A DNA stretch of 48,548 nt from Chara braunii. Taxonomy: Eukaryota; Streptophyta; Charophyceae; Charales; Characeae. Positions within the stretch are counted from its first letter, which is position 1; every line of letters begins with the position of its first letter. Shown piece by piece: positions 30,546-41,586 of this stretch. The notes under the pieces were generated by a model. That model did no database searches. It was not told where the DNA came from and saw nothing but the letters and a program-made list of their open reading frames with translations. Made by a program: the position numbers and the translations under genes. The stretch spans positions 1,280,858 through 1,329,405 of the forward strand of contig BFEA01000336.1 of the NCBI GenBank assembly GCA_003427395.1. Direction: 5' to 3'.

Positions 30546-31052
30546 TTGTCGGCCCATCGTCCAGAACACCCTGAACCTGTCTTATGCACTGTCTCTCTGG
30601 ACGACTCTCTTGACGAGCTTGGTAACGAGTTGTTTGCATTACGAAGCTCGTGGGCTAAAAAAGCAAAGTCTAAGGGTGACCTACTACTCGCGGACGTAGA
30701 GATTGCACATACCCACGCAGGTGCACTATTGGACTCAGGATCAACGCGATCCTACATATCCGAGAAAGCAATACGCAAGTTGCATCTCGGAATGAAGGTA
30801 AAGAATCTGTCTCGACCAATCACGTCTATCCTAACTGACAAAAGCATGATCACTGTCTCGCAATATGTTGATTGTGTAAAGTGTCAATTTCGTACCAAGG
30901 AAGGAAAGAAGATTGTTCACCAGGTTTCCTTTCTTGTAGAAAATAAGTTACCTTTTGATTTGATTGCGAGAATGGACTGGCACGAGGAAGCCAAACCAGA
31001 TATAAAGTTCAAAAAGAAGATTGTGCAATGTAATGACCCGCCAAAACATTGA
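30546..31052 (+). pseudogene. E3 protease
   Basis: The frame is the same as gag. The retropepsin site ALLDSGSTRSYIS is intact, with DSG at 30,732-30,740. The second hydrophobic motif PFDLIARMDWH follows near 30,953, where the usual Gly is Arg/Ala-like. It would cut gag-pol. The reading stops at 31,052, and RT is displaced by the inserted block, so no gag-pol protein can be made. Confidence 0.75.
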
Positions 31053-32345
31053 CTGAGAACACTGCTAATTTTTAGGATTTGCCGTTGGAATGAATGCCTT
31101 GCTGAGATTCCCACATTCTGATGTGATTTCCATGTCTGTGTGTGTGTGCGTGCCTGCTGGTTTGCATGCCTGTCTGAGTGCTTGTCGGTTGAGTGTGTGT
31201 GTGACCCGCAAGGGTACTTGTTGGTTGAAAGGCCTCGCAGGGCCGGTACTTACCTGTGGCCGTGACTTTTAGGGTTGCAGGGGGGAAAATACTCGAGTAG
31301 CGGGGGTGTAGAGCATAGGGGAAAAACACTCAAGTAGCAGGTAGGCCGGTACCACTAAAGTAGTGGTAGAAGCGTTGGGTACTGAAGGCCGAGCAGAAGA
31401 AGACAAAAAGTTGGCATTTTTAGAGGCTGGTAGCAGTAGGCTAGAGGTAGGCCGGTACCAGTCCAAGTAGCCTGGTCTAGGGCCTGTTCGGAGGATAGCA
31501 GAGCTTGCAATGATGTTTCCCTCCGAAAGGGAGGAGGTACCGGTTGCTGGGACGCCGCTCGACCTAGGAAGTCACCGCCCAAGAGGCCAGTAGGCCGCTA
31601 TATCTTATGGAGGAGCAAGTAGCTCCTCCTCATTTGCGGTATGCAAGGATTGGCGACATGCTGCTGGAGCACAGCGCTGGGCTGATACAACGCTGCTTGG
31701 AGGTGAAGAGAGCTGGCGCTCAGCCTGGCTATGACGAGCAGCCCAGCCTAAGGAGGAGGAAGAAGGGGGCCAAGGAGGAGAGTGGTGAGGCACCTACCTG
31801 GCTATGGTGGACACCCTCTTCATCACCTTGTTGGGCGCTGCATCTGGAAGGCCCAAGTTGGGGTAGTGTTGCACCAAGGAAGCTCGAGGCAGAGCTTGGC
31901 ATGATGAACCAGTCAGCAGCAGCATAGCTGCTTTGGTTTTTCCTTTGGACAGGAGCGCAGCGCCATAGCTGCTTTGGGTTGTCCTTTGGACAGGAGGGCA
32001 AGACCCTCAGTAGTCCGCCATAGCCTATGCCTGTGAGAGGAGGCAGAAGGAGGGAATCCATAGCTATGGTGGACTTGTTGTTGTTGTTGTTGTTGAGTCA
32101 ACAACAAGAGGGAACTTCGGATATTGATTCTGGTTCATCCACTCATTGTTATTATTATTGGGAGAAGAATAAGATTGGCGAAGTGAAGGAGGAGGAGGAA
32201 GGTGGAGAGAAAGGGGAATTGTCATTGGTCTTTCTGGTGTACATCTTCTTCTTCTTCTCTTCTTCTTCTTCTTTCTCTCTCCTCTGGTCTCTCTTTGCAA
32301 GTACTTTCAGTTCTTTCGCAATTGCACTTTGGGAATGACCAGAAT
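31053..32345 (+). other. Inserted block of about 1.3 kb between E3 protease and RT, probably an LTR
   Basis: It is unrelated to the flanking coding sequence and has no supported gene. It contains two copies of CATAGCTGCTTTGG (31,923 and 31,964, period 41 bp), GTT, TTA and CTT microsatellites, and a TATATCTTA at about 31,601. The CCATAGC motif resembles the LTRs of M, E2 and E4, and AATTGCA near 32,326 resembles their TTGCA ends. I infer a solo LTR, but exact ends and a target duplication were not found. Confidence 0.4.
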
Positions 32346-32356
32346 CGTAACAGCAA

Positions 32357-35351
32357 TTGCGAGATGCACACTCTGAATTGAAACCGATCAAACTATACCA
32401 TAAGTCTGACTCTGACTCTAGTCTGTCTTTCTGTTGTATGAGTTATCCAGCATTTCGATCGATGGTTTCAAAGAAAAAGTTGGAACATGAAGTAATGATG
32501 GTTTTAGTAAAAAAAGCAGGTGAGTCTTCTACTTCCTATCCTCTTTCGACTGAAAAACTCCTAAGCAAGTATAAAGATTTATTTACCGAACCAACAGGAA
32601 TAACTGAACGTGCTATCAAGCACACAATTGAAATTATTCCTGGCAGTAAGATTCCCAAGGGTTCTACATATCGAATGTCTCCTAGGGAACTTGATGAATT
32701 GCGAAAACAACTACAAGATTTAACAAAAAAATGATGGATTCGCCCTAGCTCCTCTCCTTATGGTACCCCTGTCTTGTATTGACTACAGAGGATTGAATGT
32801 TGTCATTGTTAAGAATGTCAAACCTCTACCTCGAATTGACGACTTGCTAGACCAGTTGCAGGGCTGTAAGTTTTTTAGTAAGATTGATCTGAAGTCGGGG
32901 TACTGTCAGATCGAGGTGGAACCCATGGATCAACATAAGACCGCATTCCGAACGAGGTACGACCATTACGAGTTTGTGGTAATGCCCTTCGGACTAACTA
33001 ATACCCCAGCGACCTTCCAAAGGTCTATGAATGAACTCTTTCGTCAATGGTTAGACAAGTTCGTAATTGTCTATCTCGATGATATCCTAATGTACAGTAA
33101 GACACTAGAAGATCATAAGAAACACCTTCGTCTGGTGTTAGAGAAGTTGCGAGACGGCAACTTCAAGATCAATTCCAAGAAGTCTGAGTTTGCTAAGTCC
33201 GAAGTGTTATACTTAGGACACATAGTGAACGAAGAAGGTCTAAGGTCGGAAAAGAAAAATATTTCAGCAATTAGAGATTGGTCACAACCTAAGTCTATAA
33301 CTGAATTGCGATCTTTCCTTGGTTTAACCAGTTACTACAGAAAGTTTGTTAGAAACTTCTCACTGATTGCTGCACCAATGCTAAGATTGTTAAAGAAAGA
33401 CACTATTTGGTTGTGGGATAAGGTATGTGAGTCTTCTTTTTGGAAATTGAAATATGCACTGACTCACTATCCTGTTCTAAAGATTGTTGACCCATCCTTG
33501 CCTTTCATTGTTACCACTGACGCAAGTCAGTATGGGATTGACACTGTTCTCCAACAGGATGATGGCAAGGGCTATAGGCCCATAAAGTTTATGTCTACAC
33601 GATTGCCGTCAGAGAAGGTTGCTAACTCCACCTATGAACGGGAACTCTATGCCTTAGGCTGTGCGTTGGACACGTGGAGACACTATCTGCTAGCGAGGCA
33701 CTTTACTGTGTTTTCAGACCACTCGACACTACAGTGGATAAAGACACAGTCTAGACTCTCTGACAAGTTGGTAAGATGGTCTGCCTTCATTGACACCTTT
33801 GACTTTGATCTGAAAACTATTAAAGGTAAGTCTAATGTGGTTGCATATGCTTTATCCCGACGCAATGACTTCTTTGGTAGAATTGTCTCATACTTGGATA
33901 TTGGGAATGACTTAAAGAACCAAATTCGTCAAGGATACGCAACTGATCCAATTTGGAAGCCCATCATGGATGTCCTTGCACGAGATCCTTCGCAATTACC
34001 CAACTATAGAATAGTTGATGGTTTGCTTTTCTTGATAGACCAAAGAGAACAAAGATTGTGTATTCCTCACCAAGAAAGAATTAAGAGTATGTTGACTGGG
34101 GAATGTCACGACTTTAAAGGGCACTTTGGATTCAAGAAAACTTACGCAGAGGTTAGAGAACGCTTCGAATGGAAGGGATTAAAAGAAGACATACTAACTT
34201 ATGTACGTACCTGTCTGGTGTGTCAGAGAAACAAGCCGATGCATGAGAATCCTCTTGGACTTCTCAGACCATTACCTGTACCAAACGAACCAGGTGAGTC
34301 CATCTCAATTGATTTTATGAGTATGGTTAAAAGTCACAATGGTAATAGTCAAGTGATGGTGATTGTGGACCGTTTCTCTAAATATGTCATGTTTATTCCC
34401 TTACCTGCTGAAGCAAGAATTGAACTCATGATCCAGAAATTTCGGATGAAATGGGTAACTGAGTATGGTTTTCCTCTATCCATTGTATCTGATCGAGATA
34501 CCAGGTTCACAAGTATGCCATGGCAAAAACCGATGGAGGCGTACGACACACGTTTGACCATGTCGTCAGGGCGACACCCTTAAACGAATGGACAAAGTGA
34601 ACAAATGAACCGATTGTGCCAACAACTCTTGCGTATCTATGTAAGACTTGATCAAATTGATTGGGACGAGAACTTACCCAGGATAGCCAGTGCATATAAC
34701 AACCGTGTTCACACCGTTACAGGTCGTACACCAAATGCACTGCACAAGGGGTGGAAACCTAGGCGTCTCATTGACGTGTTAATACGGGACCAGTTCCTTA
34801 GGTTACCTCCAGGGACACGAGAGTATGCAGTTTTGTTTCAAGAAGATATAAAGAAGGTAAAAAATTATTTAAAGAAAGCTCACAACCAGATGATTGAACA
34901 AGTGAATAAACATCGTCTACCATCTTCCTTTAAGGAAGGTGATTTCGTCTGGGTAAAGTCCAAAAGTTTTCCTTAGAAGAAGATGTGTCTCAAAAACTTA
35001 TGCCTATCTATTTTGGACCCTGGGAAGTTCTCAAAGTAATAGGAGATGTAGAGGGACCGTCTTATCGAATTGATATTCCGCCTCATCTCAAAACATACCC
35101 TGTCTTTCACGCGTCCAAATTGTTACTGTATGTAGAAGGAAATGAGTTTCCACATACCTTCTATGATTCCACCAGACATGGATGGCGGATATGAGGTAGA
35201 CCGAATCATAGAGCATGGTTACTTCTCTATGGGAGAACGTGGACGACCTCAGAAGCAGTTCATGGTACGTTTTAAGTATCAGGCACCATCTGAGGACGTA
35301 TGGTTTAGTAAAAGAGAACTACTTGAAGCTGCTAACCCTGTTCAGAAGTAG
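32357..35351 (+). pseudogene. pol: E3 reverse transcriptase, RNase H, integrase and chromodomain
   Basis: The segment 32,760-34,583 is open for 607 codons. RT has YLDD at 33,072-33,083. RNase H has TTDASQYG, the YERELYAL Glu and the FSDHSTL Asp. Integrase has H-X4-H and CLVC (zinc finger, about 34,107-34,223), Asp in SIDFMS and Asp in VSDRD. The catalytic Glu (GQSEQMN) lies just after TAA 34,581. RT motif 1 precedes 32,760 in another frame (32,357-32,734, with WIRPSSSPYG behind a TGA). A TAG lies at about 34,974. The chromodomain (YEVDRIIEHG, FMVRFKYQ, WFSKRELLE) is at 35,187-35,330 after another frame change. Catalytic residues all survive; only a few lesions separate this from an intact enzyme. 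Confidence 0.9.
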
Positions 35352-36315
35352 TCTGGGGCCCAAAACTCAGCCCCAGGCAACGCAGACCAAAGTTGGTCTG
35401 CGTTGGGCTGTGTGACCAGGACACGCCCAGGCCTGAGTCTGTCGTGTTTGGCTGTGTGACCAAACGCTGCACTCAGGAAAGCCAAGAGTCAAAGTCAACT
35501 ATAGAGTCAAAGGTACCGCGCCCAGGCCCTTGGTTGGATACACTCACTTGTTGTGCGCAGGTACCCAGACCAGCATCCAGGTCGAAGGGAATTCAGTTTC
35601 AGACCAATCCGGGCCTTCGTTTGCATCAAGATATGGACGGCTAACGTTGCAGCATCCGGGGTCCAGACCCCGAGTCAATGCTACTTAAGCGTTGACCTCC
35701 CTGGCTTTGACATTCATTCATTCTGTCTTGCGTTGATGCTTACTTCACGCGTTGACTTCAACGCTGGCTCGACGCTGCGACGCTGGCATTTGTGATTCGG
35801 CGAGGCGCTGCTAGTCTGGCATGGTGGCTGGCTTGCACCTGTCTTCTTGGCATGCTGACGTGGCAGCTGCCATGCGCTGTCGCTAATGTGGCCGCTGCCA
35901 CGTGTGTTACTGGATGACGTGGCTGCTGCCACTGTTCTACTGTGGCCGACGAGGCGAGGCTACGGGACTTGTATTGCTGTTCTGATTATCGTCATTCGGT
36001 AGGAGATCGGGATTGTGGAGAGATCGTGGATACGTACCTGATGGTCTTCATGTCGACATTGCTCCAGCGCTGATGAGAGACTAATTAGACGTGCCACGTG
36101 GCACATTGAGGTTACTTCAGATGCTCGTTCAGACTATTGACTATTGAGGTGGTGATCGAGGAGGGAGCCCGAAGCAGGAGTGGGCCTTGTATTCTTCCTC
36201 TCTTTGTCTAATCTCCCTCCTCTCTCTTCGTCTGTATATGATTATCTCATCTCATTCTGTCTGGATACAATTTTGACTATTAGTAATCATCAGCTGGTTG
36301 ACATTTATCTGGGCT
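35333..36315 (+). repeat. E3 3' LTR
   Basis: The second copy of the E3 terminal repeat. It starts inside the end of the chromodomain frame (the last few codons to 35,351 lie in the LTR), with no clear polypurine tract before it. It ends CTGGGCT, then TGCA. Confidence 0.8.
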
Positions 36316-36560
36316 TGCATTGTTGACGACAGTCTTCACGATCGGGGTTCATTGCATACAAGGCTGGCCACGTTGATGATGGTTGAGCGCCAACTGCCCA
36401 CATCCCTGTGTGTCTTCATGGCCCACTTGCACGCTATAAAAGGAGGCAGAGGAAAAGGGTAACCTATGTTTTGTATGTTCTCTTAATGACGCTCATTCAT
36501 ATGCATTTCATGGAAGTATACAAGGAGAGGGAGTATACAATTGGGGGGAGGAGGAGGAGG
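36316..36560 (+). promoter_or_regulatory. TATA-like element downstream of E3
   Basis: TATAAAAGG at 36,435-36,443 in a non-coding stretch is a good match to a core promoter. The region to its right is microsatellite and no plus-strand gene follows, so it may be a remnant of an older LTR. Confidence 0.35.
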
Positions 36561-36608
36561 GGAGAGAGAGAGAGAGAGTGTGCGTGCGTGTGTGTGTGTG
36601 TGTGTGTN

Positions 36609-36644
<36 letters not shown>

Positions 36645-36645
36645 N

Positions 36646-36680
<35 letters not shown>
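36561..36680. repeat. Compound (GA)n(GT)n(GA)n microsatellite
   Basis: GA tract to 36,578, GT tract 36,579-36,644, GA tract to 36,680, with single N at 36,608 and 36,645. Confidence 0.95.
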
Positions 36681-36682
<2 letters not shown>

Positions 36683-36791
36683 TTCAATAGGTTCTCTATA
36701 CATACCGTTGGAGCAGACCACTCTAGAATGACATGAGAGGTCAGTCAGTCTTCGGGTTGCAGGATGATTTTTGTTGAGGAATAGCCGTTGG

Positions 36792-37112
36792 TTATGGTAG
36801 GTGGCTACCCCTACAGACCGGACAGCACCGGTTCGGGTGCGGACTGTGGAAGCATCGCATCCAATTCTCGCAGTCGCAGTTGCTGCACCAAATGGCACGA
36901 CGTAGACATATATCACAGGCAACGTGGCGCTCCCACAGGCAAGGCACGCCAACCACAATTATAAGGGCATTGTCGTTCCACCCCTTGTTTACAAATTGGA
37001 CAAGACATGTCAGGGTGCCGACGCGAGTGCAATATTGACTGTCAACATATGTATGAAAAGAAAAAGACGCATGGGCTCTACCTTCATAATCCTCGTGACA
37101 CAATGCATGCAA
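36792..37112 (-). pseudogene. Fragment of a RING-type zinc finger protein
   Basis: On the minus strand the end of one frame reads ERHVACDICLRR, a Cys-rich stretch, and RCCPVCRG. That is the H-x2-C-x2-C and final C-P-x-C of a RING finger. The expected first C-P-I-C pair lies just upstream in a different frame at 36,991-37,002, so a frameshift separates the halves. A three-residue insertion sits between the Cys and His of the central motif. RING domains usually act in ubiquitin ligases. Whether this is a host-gene relic or sequence carried by an element is unclear. Confidence 0.38.
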
Positions 37113-37249
37113 CCCTCATGCTCGCTGAATCTCAGGTGGATCATCACAAAACGACATTTAGCAGGTGTCTTGGGTTTCCTCAGCATTGATTCCTTCTCTA
37201 TGGGCCGATGACGATGGCGACTGTGGCAAGAGGGGGTCATCCAAAACAA

Positions 37250-38700
37250 GGCTGTCTAGCTACTGCAGGATTTGTTCTGCAACAATTAATCCTGGTGGTG
37301 TTAGCCATTCAGCATAGCACTCTATAAGCGGTTCATATGGTACTCCATTTTCCTGCTCAGGCTGCTGAGTTTGCCGCTTTTCAGGCAAGAAGGAAGGAAA
37401 TTCGATGGCGTTTGCAGCAAGTGTATGACCAACTCTGCATGTGGGACATGCTAAGAGAGGATGTGGCGGATGATGGCATCATGGATAGTCCATGGAGTAG
37501 AGACTTATGCTTTTTATGACATCTTCTTGGAAACATTGATGACACATGGCATGTTGCTGACATGTCAGCAGGAAGGCAGGCTGACATTCGCAGCTATTTA
37601 AGCATGGCAGATTAAGGCCACGACGACATATTGGGAAGCGATTAGGGGGTGGGGGGGATGAAAACAAGATAAAAAGTCGCAGTTTTCGCGACAAAGGCTG
37701 GCAGTGACCATCCCTTCATAGTGTTCCGAGCAGAGACTATGCACCGTGCATGCTAACCGAATTGTGGTTGTGTAGCCATAGAACGTGCAGCGTGCCTCTA
37801 GCTGCCCAGGCCTAGAGCCAGGGCTATCTGGTTATTTTGCCTGTTCGGCATGTGGGACCAGGCCATGTGCTCATTCAGTCCAGTCCAGTTCTGCCCCGTG
37901 TCGGGCGGCTCTACCCTTACGCCTCCCTTTACTTCCTTGATGATAACACTTGAGGAGAGCTGGATTCAGTTACTTTTTCCTAGGAGAATCGCAGCCGACA
38001 TAAAAAAGATACGATATTAGATTCACGTAACGAGTGTCGAAGCCGAGACGTCGGGAAGAAGCAGATCCATGAATTTTGTGTGAGCGTTCCTTTATGCACA
38101 CCACTGAGGCTCATTGTTGACAAGACACAAAGGAGCGACTACTACAAAGAAAGTGTCGAAAACCCTATATGAAGGACAAGGACGAGAAGGTCGGACTCGC
38201 ATTAAGAGTTGGGCAATGGGCCAAACAATAGAGGGCATCGACTTTTGAGACGAGCCTTCGGGTGGACTAAGCGGCAGTAACACCGAAGTTCATAGCGGGG
38301 GCAATATCGATGGAAAAGCTACACGGGAACGCTCGCGGCCGCTGCGTTTGAGCTGTACGTGAGGCCTAAAAAGGGTTGCGGGCCTAATGCTTGGAAAAGG
38401 GACCTCGGGCCATGAAATTATTAATTCTGGGATTCGGGCGCTGCTGAATTCTATAAGGCCGGTACCTTTCATGTGGGGACCACGGGAGGACAGGCCCAGA
38501 CCTAGGTTCGGAAGGAGGCCCGGTACCAAGGCGCTGCAAAAGGCCCGGTACCCGACAAAAAAGCCCCCTTCACTGAAAAATATTTCGGGGGCCCAAATAG
38601 GCTCGGGCACAGGCTCGGGGAGAGCCATGGTACCGTAGCGCTGCAACTCGTCGACAACCTCGCAGCTTGCGAGGGCTGAGGCACACTTCGAAAGGGGCCC
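37250..38700. other. Region without a confident gene
   Basis: A 60-codon plus-strand frame at 37,337-37,519 has amphipathic, coding-like composition (EFAAFQARRKEIRWRLQQVY) but no recognisable domain. The rest shows no coding signal. GGTACC-type motifs recur at 38,460-38,635. Confidence 0.4.
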
Positions 38701-38707
38701 GATGAAG

Positions 38708-38714
38708 TATAAAA
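38708..38714 (+). promoter_or_regulatory. TATA-like element at the edge of a CpG-rich block
   Basis: TATAAAA lies about 20 bp before the CpG-rich repeats. It is a plausible core promoter, with no transcript start evidence. Confidence 0.3.
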
Positions 38715-38729
38715 TCCCAACCGAGCCCA

Positions 38730-39480
38730 GGTTAGGACACTTCCGACATGCGCACTTACGGGCGCACTACAGGAGCTGGATTTCCCACTTGCGCACGCGA
38801 AGGCGCACAAGTGGAGCTCGAGAGGGAACTTGGGAGAGTCACACATGCAGGCGTATAGGGGGAGCAGACAACGACGAGCACGGGCGTGCACAGCCGGACA
38901 CGGACACGCACCAGCGAGCAAACACTCGCAGACAGCCGCGCGCTGCCGCCCGTGATCGGGATCGGGATCTGGGCGCGCGCCGGCGCGCGCGTTTGTGCAT
39001 AGTGCCTGCTCGGTCGGGATCAGAGCGGGCATAGTCGTGCGCAAGCCGCCAAGCGTGCGAAGTCGGGGCGCGTACAGTCGCGAGCACACACGCACAATCG
39101 GGGTTGAACCGCGTGCAGCCGCGCGCATCAGCGCACAAGCGCGCAGATTGGGGTCGGAGCGTGCGCAGCCGTGCACAGATTGAGGTTGGAGTGCGCGCAA
39201 CAGCGTGCAATAGCGCGCACGCGCACAGTTGGGATCTGGACGCGCGTAGCCGCACGCACCTGCGAGCCATTAGGACCAGAGCAAGGGAAGCTGCGCACAC
39301 CAGCGAGTATCCGCGCACAACCAGGACCGGGCGCGCGCCCACGCGTTCTAACATCTCACAGTCAGAATAGGGGGGCGCATAGCGAGTGCGCACGCGGATA
39401 GAGATTGGGGGTGCGAACAACTGCGAGCACAACATCCAAAGGCTCACCGTGGACGGGCGCAACTGGGTCACCGCGGGTGA
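38730..39480. repeat. CpG-rich degenerate repeat block
   Basis: Imperfect units of roughly 30-50 bp built from GCGCA runs alternating with GATTGGGGTCGGAG-like strings recur from about 38,930 to 39,340. CpG and alternating GC steps are very dense, unlike the flanks. Long frames on the minus strand (up to 232 codons) follow from the absence of A/T-rich stops and are not supported genes. Confidence 0.65.
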
Positions 39481-39907
39481 TCAGAGTCGTAGCTCGAATA
39501 GCTGACGTAACGGGCCTTTGGGCGCATTCAGAACATCCGACGGGTTGAGACTTCGAGCCGAACCCGGACTTTGGGATTGGGCTTCAGACGCGAACCTGGA
39601 CTCAGGATGCGGCGTGGACGTGGACAGAAAAGCCAAGATATTGGGACCACTAGAACTAAGGCGGTGATTTCCGATCAGGGCGGCACTTTGGACCAGACTG
39701 GGCCTTGGGATCGCTGAGGGCCGGGGGAATACTTTGGGAGCAAGGCCGGACTTCGGGATAGTTCGGGACTTCAGGTGAGACTGAGACTTCAACGGGGACT
39801 GAAACTTCGGGCCAGGGATAGATCGGGGCTACGAACCAGCCCGGGGGTATCAGACAGGCTAGAATATATGAGATCAAGCGGGGACTTTCGACTCAGGCCG
39901 GGTACCT
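39481..39907. other. G-rich transition region
   Basis: Diverged GGGACTTYGGG-like strings recur, suggesting an older version of the adjoining repeat. No gene seen. Confidence 0.4.
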
Positions 39908-40111
39908 GAGACCGGGCTGAGACATTTGTTTGAGACCGGGCCAATGGTTTGATACCGGGCTGAGACATTGGTTTGAGACCGGGCCGAGACTGGTTTGAGA
40001 CCGGACCGAGACATCGTTGAGAGACCGGACCGAGACATTGGTAAGAGAACGGGCCGGGACATTGGCACTTGAGATCGAGCAGGGTCATTGGAGATCAGAC
40101 TGGGGTCTTTG
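39908..40111 (+). repeat. 24-bp tandem repeat, about nine units
   Basis: Units start GAGACCGG or close variants at 39,908, 39,932, 39,951, 39,975, 39,997, 40,021, 40,045, 40,071 and 40,091. The consensus is near GAGACCGGGCCGAGACATTG. The last units are most diverged. Confidence 0.82.
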
Positions 40112-40210
40112 GGACCAGGCCAGGACTAGGAAAGCGAGATCTGACAGGCCTAGCCCTCGGGCCGCGCGGGCTCCAGTTAGAGAGATAATTTTGTCTAAGA
40201 CCCGGACAGG

Positions 40211-40920
40211 GTGATTTGGTTGGTCGGGGCAGAGCCTGATCGTCGGGGTTTCTATTCCTTAGGAGAACAGGTGGCAAGAGCGACGCATGGTGAAACTAGA
40301 GTGAGAACAGTGACCACGGTGGACCCTCGAATCTGCCTCAGACAGAGAGTTCGAGTACTGTTCCATGGGATCAACGTGCTCGTTATCGACGACACCCCAT
40401 CGGACGGAGGATTCGCCTTAGGTCGTTGGTGAGATCGATTGGGACTCAGACCGATTTCCCCGAATTGAACACGGGATCTATCCCTAGGGTCAGGAGTAGC
40501 GCAGCAAACCCAATCATTTTGGACTAAATGGAAACATACTTTTTATTTCTTCCAAACAGTGGGCTATGACGGTGTCGTTATTGTGTCTATAGTCGACTCC
40601 AGTCTTTATTATGTGGATGTAGACTAACCATTTTCTTGCAGGTTACAGGAGCCCCGACGGACCCTCCCGTGGGTGACAGATACGGCGCGAGGTATAGGGT
40701 TCGATCGGCGTGCCGGCAAATCACTTCTCCCGGTCGACAGTGGCGCCGTTGTCGAGGAGGGCTGCCTCTCGGGACTTTGGTCCGCCTGTAACCGCAGGGG
40801 CGTCGAGGATTGGAGTGCTTTGTTTTGGGACTCACGCCAGGATATTACTCGGTGTGTGCAGGTGCGGCGCAGGCGCGAACGGACAGACAGCGGAAGCCGA
40901 CCCATTGCGACGTACCCGGT
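40211..40920 (+). other. Possible two-exon coding relic with splice-like signals
   Basis: A frame ending at 40,432 (GETRVRTVTTVDPRI, then RVRVLFHGINVLVIDD) meets a GTGAGA donor at 40,430. A pyrimidine-rich tract ends TTTTCTTGCAG at about 40,641. An open frame of about 90 codons follows (RGIGFDRRAGKSLLPVDSGA) up to a GTGAGA at about 40,919. Protein function is not recognised. DSGA in the second part loosely recalls an aspartic protease site, but the surrounding residues do not support it. Exon structure is inferred from consensus signals only. Confidence 0.3.
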
Positions 40921-41586
40921 GAGAAGTTGAATTTTGCATTTTCGTTGATTCATGATTGTTGATCTTTGCATTTGCATGAATTTGTATACTTCTTTCTGCA
41001 TCTTTTGCGATTGAGAGGGTTCAGTTACGATCTTTCCCCACCCCTTGGTCAGTCCACCCTGATTCGATTTCCAAGAGAGAAAAAGGTGAGCAGGGGAAGA
41101 ATTGGAAGGACTGAAGGGGAGGGGAGAAGCGCCCCAGATTTGCAAGGAGCTGGAGGGAACTAGATAGGCTAGTTGATTGTGATGGATAGCTGGGGGGGTT
41201 GGACCACAACATGAGTCGGTGAGAGACCATGCCTGAGGTGGGCCGAGTAGAGGCATGGATAGGAGAGTGAGGATGCACGAGTGAGACACCGCCCCTTCGT
41301 TCGCATGTGACTTCGGTCCACCCTAGGGCACATAAGTTGGCCAACTCGTGTCCAGATCGCAGCAGAGGTGGTAGGCCAGCAATGATGGTACGTTGATCAA
41401 TCCTTCTTCTCGACATGAGGGTAGGGAGAGATACGCCAGAGGGAGGTTCTTTCCTAGGCCTGTTGACGTCTTGAGGGGATATAGGAGCGATCGACGGGGG
41501 CCTATCATGGGGGTCTGTGAGCTCATCAGTCCGAGAGTGGGCATAGGGAAGGAAACATTGAGAGAATCGTTGGTGGTTGATTAGGA
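40921..41586. other. Non-coding spacer
   Basis: T-rich sequence follows the donor-like site at 40,919 to about 41,040. The remainder has no supported gene. Confidence 0.4.

Larger units (their letters stand above)
28211..36315 (+). mobile_element. E3: young Ty3/gypsy chromodomain retrotransposon with a foreign block inside
   Basis: Long terminal direct repeats flank gag, protease, RT, RNase H, integrase and chromodomain in order. TGCA occurs just outside both ends (28,207-28,210 and 36,316-36,319), consistent with a target-site duplication. LTR identity of roughly 97 percent by eye, mainly transitions, and a 607-codon open pol segment make it the youngest element here. Protease and RT are separated by about 1.3 kb of unrelated DNA. 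Confidence 0.85.

Noticed and set aside
38502-39471. Long minus-strand frames of 232 and 210 codons
   Set aside because: They read through the CpG-rich degenerate repeat, where stop codons are rare by composition. No domain or conserved motif is seen.
40730-40750. Aspartic protease site at a DSGA in the 40.6-40.9 kb frame
   Set aside because: The hydrophobic context before and after the site and the second protease motif are missing.
40624-41289. 221-codon minus-strand frame
   Set aside because: It runs antisense over the splice-like region and an unrelated spacer, with no motifs.
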